Source: Keratinibaculum paraultunense (GTDB lineage: Bacteria; Bacillota; Clostridia; Tissierellales; Tepidimicrobiaceae). Taken from it: DNA of 64,000 nt. Where the stretch lies: positions 248,001 to 312,000 of the forward strand of contig NZ_CP068564.1 of NCBI RefSeq assembly GCF_016767175.1, in the 5' to 3' direction. Shown in pieces: positions 57,692-64,000 of this stretch. The notes beneath the pieces are model-generated. The model was not told the origin of the DNA. It saw only the letters and a program-made list of their open reading frames with translations, and did no database searches. How positions within the stretch are numbered: position 1 is the first letter of the stretch; each line of letters opens with the position of its first letter. The position numbers and the translations under genes were made by a program.

Positions 57692-58786
57692 ATGACTAAA
57701 GACTTATTATTTGTAATGTACGGAGATGATCCTAAACATATGGTTCAAAAGATTTTAAACCAATTGAATATAGCAAAGGATATACCGAATAAGGATTCAT
57801 TGATAGGGATTAAGCCCAATCTAGTAGTTGCTAAACCGGCGGAATTAGGGGCTACTACTTCTCCAGAATTAGTAGAAGGTGTAATAGAATACCTTAAATC
57901 CAATGGATACGATAATATAATAATACTGGAAGGATCTTGGGTAGGGGATAAGACTTCCTTGGCTTATAAAGTATGTGGGTATGAAAAATTGTCTCAAAAA
58001 TATAATATCCCCTTAGTGGATCTTCAAAAAGATGGATATAGGGATTATCAGGTAGAAGGTGTTACTCTGTCTGTATGCAATAGGGCTATGGATGTGGATT
58101 ATCTAATCAATATGCCTGTATTAAAGGGCCATTGTCAAACCAATATTACTTGTGCATTAAAAAATTTGAAAGGCTGTATACCTAATAAAGAAAAAAGACG
58201 ATTCCATACTATGGGGCTTCATAAACCAATTGCTTATTTAAATAGAATATTGAAACAGGATTTAATAGTTGTTGATGGAATCATAGGGGATTTAAACTTC
58301 GAAGAAGGGGGAAATCCTGTTCAGATGAATAGGGTAATAGTAGGGAAAGATCCAGTATTAATAGATAGCTATGTAGCTCAGCTATTGGGATATGGTGTAG
58401 AGGAGATTCCCTATATAGAAATAGCAGAAGATATAGGAGTAGGTAGTAGTAGACTATTAGATAGCAATATAAAGGAATTAAATAAGGATACTTCTCCTAT
58501 GACCATAACTAAGACTAGACTAGTTGAAGAGCTGGCAAGCTATGTGGAGGAGGACATGGCTTGTTCTGCTTGTTATGGTAGTTTGATCCATGCATTGGAT
58601 AGATTGAAGGATAGGGGATATCTTGATAGTATAGATGAAAAAATACACATAGGACAAGGGTATAAGAACAAAGAAGGTGATGGTTTAGGCATAGGTATAT
58701 GTACTAAAGGATTTGAAAGAAGCCTTTCCGGTTGTCCACCAAAGGCTAAGGATATAGTAGATTTTTTGAAAGAATATTATCTATAA
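57692..58786 (+). CDS. DUF362 domain protein
   Basis: The 364-residue protein carries the DUF362 core (LIGIKPNLVVAKPAELGATTSPELVEGVIEYL; VLKGHCQTNITCALKNLKG). A Cys-rich C-terminal part (CSACYG, GICTKGF, SGCPPKA) could bind an Fe-S cluster. The family is redox-associated in anaerobes, but its reaction is unknown. AAGGAGGAAAT precedes ATG 57692. It is 45 bases after the exporter operon and may be co-transcribed. Confidence 0.78.
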   Translation: MTKDLLFVMYGDDPKHMVQKILNQLNIAKDIPNKDSLIGIKPNLVVAKPAELGATTSPELVEGVIEYLKSNGYDNIIILEGSWVGDKTSLAYKVCGYEKLSQKYNIPLVDLQKDGYRDYQVEGVTLSVCNRAMDVDYLINMPVLKGHCQTNITCALKNLKGCIPNKEKRRFHTMGLHKPIAYLNRILKQDLIVVDGIIGDLNFEEGGNPVQMNRVIVGKDPVLIDSYVAQLLGYGVEEIPYIEIAEDIGVGSSRLLDSNIKELNKDTSPMTITKTRLVEELASYVEEDMACSACYGSLIHALDRLKDRGYLDSIDEKIHIGQGYKNKEGDGLGIGICTKGFERSLSGCPPKAKDIVDFLKEYYL

Positions 58787-58793
58787 AAGGAAA

Positions 58794-58822
58794 GCAGGAT
58801 AGATTTTTCTATCCTGTTAAAT
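58794..58822. terminator. Bidirectional terminator
   Basis: CAGGATAGA (58795-58803) and TCTATCCTG (58808-58816) form a perfect stem with a TTTT loop between the convergent DUF362 and pyrophosphatase genes. Confidence 0.75.
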
Positions 58823-58823
58823 A

Positions 58824-59306
58824 TTACTTATTATAATTTTCCTTTGCTTTTTCTATAGCTCTATGAGCTTCCTCTACATCTGCCCATCCTCTAACATGTA
58901 CTTCTTTTCCCTCTAGCTGTTTATATTCGGAAAAGAAATGTTCAAATTCTTTTTTCATATGGGAACCCATATCTTCAATGGTTTTTATCTCTTCATACCT
59001 GGGATCGCCTAAAGGAACGGCTATTATCTTTTCATCTTTCCCCTTTTCATCCTCCATTAAGAACATGCCTATAACCCTACACCTTATCATACATCCTGGA
59101 AAAGTAGGATTGGCCATTAGCACCATTATGTCTATAGGATCCCCATCTTCCGCTAAAGTATTGGGGATAAATCCATAATCAGCAGGATAGAACATGGGGG
59201 AAAACAATGCTCTATCTAGAACAAACACCTTTCTTTCTTCATCGTATTCGTATTTGTTGCTACTCCCTTTAGGTATTTCTATGAAAGCATCTACTATGAT
59301 ATCCAA
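58824..59306 (-). CDS. ppa: Inorganic pyrophosphatase (family I)
   Basis: TTG 59306 is chosen because AAAGGAGG lies 7 bases upstream and the protein then starts MDIIVDAFIEIPKGSSNKYE, as family I enzymes do. The open frame to 59357 would overlap the MATE gene. The 160-residue enzyme has the active-site sentence AEDGDPIDIMV (D-x-D-P-x-D motif) and FYPADYGFIPNT. It hydrolyses pyrophosphate to phosphate in the cytoplasm. Confidence 0.9.
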   Translation of the reverse strand: MDIIVDAFIEIPKGSSNKYEYDEERKVFVLDRALFSPMFYPADYGFIPNTLAEDGDPIDIMVLMANPTFPGCMIRCRVIGMFLMEDEKGKDEKIIAVPLGDPRYEEIKTIEDMGSHMKKEFEHFFSEYKQLEGKEVHVRGWADVEEAHRAIEKAKENYNK

Positions 59307-59335
59307 ATCATATTCCTCCTTTATAACAAGTATAA

Positions 59336-60709
59336 TTATACCCTTTTCGTTTTCCATTTACCTTCATTATAGTGAATTAAAATAATAATTATTTCTGCTA
59401 CTTCTGCAACAAAAAAACTAAGCCAAACCCATAGGACAGGAAGTTCTAATAATTTGGTGGTGACAAAGAGCATAGGTATTTGAACGGCCCATCTTGATAA
59501 GAAGCTGGATAATAAAAATGGCGTATTGTGGCCTGAACCAGTAAATACAGATCCAAGTCCCATAGCTAAACCTGCTAAAATCAATGAGGGCATCAGCAGC
59601 CTTATCATAGGTATGCCTATTTTTACTACATCTGGGTCCTTGATAAAAACACCCATAATTTGAGAAGGAAACAATATGGAGATAATAGTCAATATCCCCA
59701 TCATTATCATATTGACTACTGAAGCAAATTTAGCAGTATCCCTTGCTCTATCAATATTTTCAGCTCCTAATGCCTGCCCAACAATGGTACTGGCCCCCAT
59801 AACTATTCCTGCAATTGGCATAAAAGCAAAGCTAAACAACCTAGTGCCAATTCCTACTGCTGCTACTGTATTAGTTCCATAGTTGGATACGAATTTCAAA
59901 ATGATCACTCCTGATAAGTTCCTCATAAGCACTTCCATTCCAGTAGGCAATCCTATGGTCAATAGTTTTTTATCGATTTCCCAATCCAATTGGAATAGTC
60001 CTTTAAAATCAATCTTTAGTTTTTCACTACCCTTAAGCAATATATAAAACCCCATACTGAAAGCTATTACCGTGGAAATAACCGTAGCTAATGCTGCTCC
60101 AAATACTCCCAAATTGAGCCCAGGAATAGAGGTCCCAGGAATTTTTTCAAACATGAATATAGGGTCTAAAATAATATTGGCTATAGAAGATACTATCATT
60201 ATCTTCATAGGGGTTTTAGCATCACCCAAACATCTTAACGCAGTATTTACCGAATAAGAAGAAAACATAATAGGCAAGAAAAACATTCTAATATATCCAT
60301 AGTCTAGTGCAGCTTTAAGTACTTCCTTATCCGTAGTAAAAAAAGATAGTAAGGGCTCTAAGATAATAGAAAAGATTAAAGCAGCTATGATAGCTACCAG
60401 TGCTTTGAAAGTCAAAGTCTGCTCTACAACCTTTTTAGTCCTTTCCATATCGTTTTTCCCATAGGATTGAGTAATCAATGAGATGGAGCTTGAACCTATT
60501 ATCTCATTAAGGACACTAACTAACCAAAATATGGTAGAAAAAATAGTAACCCCTGCCACGGCAGAAGGGGAAATCTGGCCTATCCATATCATATCTACTA
60601 TATCGTATATTGCTTGTAATAAAAATCCAAACATAGTTGGAAGGGCAAGCTTTAAAAGGTTTCTCTTTAAATTTCCCGTTATTAACTCATTTTGTTCTGT
60701 ATTGTTCAT
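59336..60709 (-). CDS. MATE family efflux transporter
   Basis: ATG 60709 is chosen; GGGG lies 11 bases upstream, and a TTG at 60727 would precede it. The 457-residue protein has 12 helices in two MatE halves (LLKLALPTMFGFLLQAIYDIVDMIWIG; KLLTIGLPTGMEVLMRNLSG). The exported substrate is unknown. It ends 29 bases before the pyrophosphatase start on the same strand, so the two may be co-transcribed. Confidence 0.87.
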   Translation of the reverse strand: MNNTEQNELITGNLKRNLLKLALPTMFGFLLQAIYDIVDMIWIGQISPSAVAGVTIFSTIFWLVSVLNEIIGSSSISLITQSYGKNDMERTKKVVEQTLTFKALVAIIAALIFSIILEPLLSFFTTDKEVLKAALDYGYIRMFFLPIMFSSYSVNTALRCLGDAKTPMKIMIVSSIANIILDPIFMFEKIPGTSIPGLNLGVFGAALATVISTVIAFSMGFYILLKGSEKLKIDFKGLFQLDWEIDKKLLTIGLPTGMEVLMRNLSGVIILKFVSNYGTNTVAAVGIGTRLFSFAFMPIAGIVMGASTIVGQALGAENIDRARDTAKFASVVNMIMMGILTIISILFPSQIMGVFIKDPDVVKIGIPMIRLLMPSLILAGLAMGLGSVFTGSGHNTPFLLSSFLSRWAVQIPMLFVTTKLLELPVLWVWLSFFVAEVAEIIIILIHYNEGKWKTKRV

Positions 60710-60942
60710 ATGTATCAGCCCCTTCAATTCCTAGTATACAAGTAAATCAATATTTCTAAATATCATATCTATATATTATTATATTCTTTATTATATATCA
60801 ATCAAGATAAGGTGAAAAGATTAAAAAATACAACTATAGCAAATATTTCACAAAGAAAATATAATAATTGATTTTTAACTAAAAATATTCTCTAAATCCT
60901 GTTATAATTAGAATGAGAAACAATATAAACAGGAGGGATGGC

Positions 60943-61740
60943 ATGAAAGTATATATTAGTGCTGATATAGAGGGGGTTACAGGGGTTACCCATTGGGATG
61001 AGACGGAGAAAACTAGAGCAGATCATAAGGAATTCGCTCATCAGGTGACCTTAGAAGTAAAAGCAGCTTGTGAAGGGACTATCAAGGGAGGAGCAGATGA
61101 AATATGGATAAAAGATGCCCACGACAGTGGAAGAAATATAGATCACAATTTGTTACCTAAAAATACTAAGTTGATCAGGGGATGGAGTGGCCATATATTT
61201 TCCATGGTGCAGGAATTGGATGAAACCTTTGATGCAGCAATATTTGTTGGATACCATTCATCTGGAGGGACTAATACCAATCCATTATCCCATACCATGA
61301 ACACACAGGCTGATTATATAAAGCTAAATGGAGAGATTATAAGCGAATTTTTAATCCACGCCTACATAGCTAGCTATCTCAAAGTACCAGTGGTATTTTT
61401 GTCTGGAGATTTGGGGATTTGTGATGAAGCAAAAAGGATAAATGAACATATTATGACTATACCGGTAAAAGAGGGAATAGGGAATTCAACAATAAATATC
61501 CATCCTCAGTTAGCCATAGATCTTATAAAAAATGGAGTAGAAAAAAGCCTAAAAAGAAACCTATACCTTTGCAATATAGAGTTACCAGAAGAATTCGAAT
61601 TGGAGGTTAGATATAGAGAACATGCTATTGCTTATAGGAGATCTTCCTACCCAAATGTAGAGCAAATAGGGCCTAAAACAATAAGATTTACTTCTAAGGA
61701 TTATATGGAAGTATTAAAAGCTATAGAGTTTTTAGTGTAG
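60943..61740 (+). CDS. dppA: D-aminopeptidase DppA (M55 family)
   Basis: ATG 60943 follows AGGAGGGATGGC. The 265-residue zinc peptidase has the M55 metal-binding Asp and Glu in SADIEGVTG near the start, then IKDAHDSGRN with His, and HSSGGTNTNPLSHT. It removes N-terminal D-amino acids from peptides such as D-Ala-D-Ala, freeing wall-derived residues. It heads an operon with a MATE exporter and a DUF1893 gene (gaps of 15 and 0 bases). A TATAAT lies about 40 bases upstream. Confidence 0.88.
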   Translation: MKVYISADIEGVTGVTHWDETEKTRADHKEFAHQVTLEVKAACEGTIKGGADEIWIKDAHDSGRNIDHNLLPKNTKLIRGWSGHIFSMVQELDETFDAAIFVGYHSSGGTNTNPLSHTMNTQADYIKLNGEIISEFLIHAYIASYLKVPVVFLSGDLGICDEAKRINEHIMTIPVKEGIGNSTINIHPQLAIDLIKNGVEKSLKRNLYLCNIELPEEFELEVRYREHAIAYRRSSYPNVEQIGPKTIRFTSKDYMEVLKAIEFLV

Positions 61741-61755
61741 AGGAAAGCATAATTT

Positions 61756-63129
61756 ATGAGAAGAAATACTAATAATGGCGAGAATAAGATAATAAGAAAA
61801 AAAATACTTTCCATGATATTACCTATAACCTTAGAGAATATATTGCAAATGACTGCAGGAATTGTTTCTATGGCGATGGTAGGAAGGATTAGCCCTTTAG
61901 CAGTGGGGGCTGTAGGCATAAGTAACATTATTTTTAACATAATTTGGGCTATATTTAAGGGGGTGGCTACAGGTACATCTGTATTTGTAGCCCAATCCTA
62001 TGGAGCAAAAAATTATAATAAGCTAAAGAGGATTGTAGAGCAAACCCTACTATCTTCAATTATATTGGTTATTATCTTTCAACAGTTGTTATTCTGGAGT
62101 GCAGGAAGTTTGCTAAAGATATTTGATCCAAGCCCAGAGTTGCTAGCAAATGGTACCCTTTATCTAAGGGTTATTTCCTGGGGGTTACCTTTTATTGCCA
62201 TAGTCCTTATGGTAGCTGGAGTCCTTCAGGGAATGGGAGATGCTAGAACTCCAATGAGAATAGCCTTTATAATGAATATATTTAATATATGCTTTTCCTA
62301 TATATTTATATTTGGCAAACTGGGGATTAAGCCTATGGGATTAAAAGGAGCCGCCTTTGGAATATTGATTGCTCAGCTTGTAGCTGCACTATTAGGATTT
62401 AAATCCCTATTTGGAAAACATGGTGTGTTAAAGGAGATGGGAGGCAACTCTAGCTTTAGCTTTAAGCTAGAGGAGGTAATACCTATATACAGGGTGGGCT
62501 TGCCTACATCTTTCGAAACTATATTTTGGGAGGTAGCAGCGATATTTTTAGCAAAAGCAATACTAACTTATGGTGAAATTGCCTACGCTGCATATCAACT
62601 GGGATTACAAGCAGAAGCCATTTCCTATATGCCAGCAGCTGGATTTGGTGTGGCAGCTACTACTTTTCTAGGCCATGCTATAGGTTCTCAGGATAAAGAG
62701 CAAGGGAAGAAGTACATAAGACAGTTAATCAAATGGACTAGCATACTAACTATATTTACAGGAGGAGTGCTTTTAATCTTCCCATCTCAAATAATGAGAT
62801 TGTTGACCAATGATATCCAGGTAATTGAAATTGGAGCTATGTATCTATTTATTATGGGGATTGTTCAATTGCCTCAAAATATAAATGGAGTATTAAATGG
62901 AGCTTTAAGAGGTGCAGGGTATTCAAAGATACCTATGGTAGTAGCTATATTAGGATTATGGTTAATCAGGGTACCTTTATCCTTATTGGTAGCTTATGTT
63001 TTAAATAAAAGCATTACTTTTATATGGATAGCATTTGGCTTGGACTTAGTGTTTAGATTTATAGTGAGCTTAATAATATTTAAGAGGAAAAATATATATG
63101 AAAGCAAATCATTAATTGGAGTTGATTAG
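61756..63129 (+). CDS. MATE family efflux transporter
   Basis: The 457-residue protein has 12 predicted helices (first half opening ILSMILPITLENILQMTAG; second half IYRVGLPTSFETIFWEVAA). It lies directly between dppA and the DUF1893 gene, with the next ATG starting immediately after its stop. Substrate unknown. Third MATE transporter of the window. Confidence 0.86.
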   Translation: MRRNTNNGENKIIRKKILSMILPITLENILQMTAGIVSMAMVGRISPLAVGAVGISNIIFNIIWAIFKGVATGTSVFVAQSYGAKNYNKLKRIVEQTLLSSIILVIIFQQLLFWSAGSLLKIFDPSPELLANGTLYLRVISWGLPFIAIVLMVAGVLQGMGDARTPMRIAFIMNIFNICFSYIFIFGKLGIKPMGLKGAAFGILIAQLVAALLGFKSLFGKHGVLKEMGGNSSFSFKLEEVIPIYRVGLPTSFETIFWEVAAIFLAKAILTYGEIAYAAYQLGLQAEAISYMPAAGFGVAATTFLGHAIGSQDKEQGKKYIRQLIKWTSILTIFTGGVLLIFPSQIMRLLTNDIQVIEIGAMYLFIMGIVQLPQNINGVLNGALRGAGYSKIPMVVAILGLWLIRVPLSLLVAYVLNKSITFIWIAFGLDLVFRFIVSLIIFKRKNIYESKSLIGVD

Positions 63130-63552
63130 ATGAAGGATATAGAATTAGCTAAAAAGTATTTGGAAGAAGATAATTTAGCTCTAGCAGTAGTTAAAAACGG
63201 GGAATTAATATACAAGAGCCAAGAAAAAGGCATAAAACCCATGTATTTTTTGGCTATTAATGAGAAGGGAATATTAAAAGGAACATCTATTGCAGATAAG
63301 GTAATAGGTAAAGGTGCTGCTATGCTTTGCAGCTATATAGGAGCTAAGGAATTATATGCCCAGCTAATATCGGAAGGTGCTATAAAAGTACTAGAAGAAG
63401 AAAATATAGTATACACATATGACAGGATTTGTCCTTATATAAAAAACAGGGAAAAGTCGGATATGTGCCCTGTAGAAAAGATTGCTACTAATGTAGATGA
63501 TATGGAGACTTTGTTGGGGGAAATAGGTAAGTTATTAAAAGGTAGAGTTTGA
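63130..63552 (+). CDS. DUF1893 protein (deaminase-like fold)
   Basis: The 140-residue protein matches DUF1893/TM1506: LALAVVKNGELIYKSQEKGIKP in the first strand pair, GKGAAMLCSYIGAKELYA in the centre and CPYIKNREKSDMCPVE near the end. The family adopts a cytidine-deaminase-like fold but its reaction is unknown. Its ATG directly follows the MATE stop codon, so it is co-translated with the dppA operon. Confidence 0.75.
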   Translation: MKDIELAKKYLEEDNLALAVVKNGELIYKSQEKGIKPMYFLAINEKGILKGTSIADKVIGKGAAMLCSYIGAKELYAQLISEGAIKVLEEENIVYTYDRICPYIKNREKSDMCPVEKIATNVDDMETLLGEIGKLLKGRV

Positions 63553-63612
63553 GTTTATTAATAGGGGGTAGCAAGTAGTAAACAAGGATAATGGGGAAAC
63601 CGGGGGGATATT

Positions 63613-63756
63613 GTGAAATATTACTATGAAATTATTGAGGGGGAGGAAGATTTACCTTTAAAGGCTATTATACATAGCGTTGATAGATTTCAATTTCATT
63701 GGCATAAGGAATTGGTAAAAACAATTCATGGAATTACAAAAAGAATATTTTGCTAA
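63613..63756 (+). pseudogene. N-terminal fragment of an AraC-type regulator
   Basis: GTG 63613 after GGGGGGAT opens 47 codons whose first ~34 (MKYYYEIIEGEEDLPLKAII, then HSVDRFQFHWHKEL) look like the cupin start of an AraC-family regulator. After HWHKEL the sequence turns into transposase-derived DNA and the frame stops. The rest of the gene is not in the window. Confidence 0.5.
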
Positions 63757-64000
63757 ATGTTTTGGATGTATTAGACTTATCTATAATCAGATGCTAGAAA
63801 ATAAAATTAAGTATTACAAAGAAATAAGGAAAATGCTCAAAAACACTTTTGCACAGTACATAAAATTTTTACAATAACAAGCGAAGGTGAGGTATTTGAA
63901 AATCCTAAATGGTTAAGAAAAGTTTAAAAAAGATTAAAGAAATTACAAAAGTTTTATCAAGGAAAAGGAAAGGTAGTAAAAATATAGAAAAAGGAATACT
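63731..64000 (+). pseudogene. Degraded IS200/IS605-type tnpB
   Basis: Translating from 63731 gives ELQKEYFAKCFGCIRLIYNQ, then MLENKIKYYKEIRKMLKNTF and a stop at 63877. Later frames give ENPKWLRKV, KRLKKLQKF and LSRKRKGSKNIEKGI. All are recognisable segments of the TnpB/OrfB N-terminal half, separated by stops and frameshifts and with a gap after LKNT. The element runs off the window. It appears to have landed in, or replaced part of, the AraC-type gene. Confidence 0.7.

Noticed and set aside
1-64000. tRNA, rRNA or prophage genes
   Set aside because: I saw no rRNA or tRNA-like cloverleaf sequences and no phage structural or integrase genes on either strand; a tRNA search program would be the decisive check.

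Overview
The window is AT-rich DNA (roughly 30% G+C by eye) from an anaerobic, probably spore-forming low-GC Firmicute. Strong AGGAGG-type ribosome binding sites, TTGACA/TATAAT promoters, a SleB-type cortex-lytic enzyme, S-layer homology proteins and a clostridial type I-B CRISPR-Cas system all point to Clostridia/Tissierellia. The lineage is an inference, because there is no rRNA or other marker gene here.

Region by region. 1-2664: the end of a pspA-associated ydjG-ydjH-ydjI-like envelope-stress cluster. 2679-2890 (minus): a very small self-contained transcription unit (promoter, hairpin-presented ribosome binding site, 24-codon ORF, UUCG-capped terminator). 2909-6608 (minus): a three-gene ferric-iron-type ABC importer. 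6946-9372: arginase and a YjiH-type membrane protein. 9669-18906: an SLH-anchored glucosaminidase, a RemA-like regulator, then genes for processing D-amino acids and damaged peptides (D-serine dehydratase, isoaspartyl dipeptidase, MATE exporter, M20 amidohydrolase, aspartate racemase, DmpA-type peptidase). 19103-22895: YitT, a secreted YcdB/SLH protein, and SleB preceded by a c-di-AMP-riboswitch-like leader. 23166-27211: a PatB-type C-S lyase, a cysteine desulfidase/serine dehydratase-like protein, a DUF4438 protein and a flavin reductase. 27299-29092: the collapsed remains of a sugar operon (promoter with a cre-like site, a chimeric and truncated MsmK-type ATPase, a LacI regulator). 29189-30211: an FMN-dependent alpha-hydroxy-acid oxidase family enzyme.

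30350-50120 is a complete type I-B CRISPR-Cas locus in the order cas6-cas8b-cas7-cas5-cas3-cas4-cas1-cas2, followed by a leader with its own promoter and a very large array. By hand count the array has about 155 repeats of 30 bp over 10.4 kb. It holds a duplicated spacer block in which each copy has lost a different spacer, a run of seven variant repeats, and at its old end a small zinc-ribbon gene trapped between the last repeat and an orphan repeat. Two transposase remnants lie just beyond. A degenerate copy of the leader hairpin lies upstream of cas6.

50740-63756: an MtnX-like phosphatase, BrnQ, a YtrA-type GntR regulator with its membrane proteins and ABC exporter, a DUF362 protein, pyrophosphatase, two more MATE exporters, a DppA D-aminopeptidase and a DUF1893 protein. 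The window ends in an AraC-type gene fragment broken by a decayed IS200/IS605-type tnpB. Together the genes describe an amino-acid and peptide fermenting anaerobe with heavy phage exposure.
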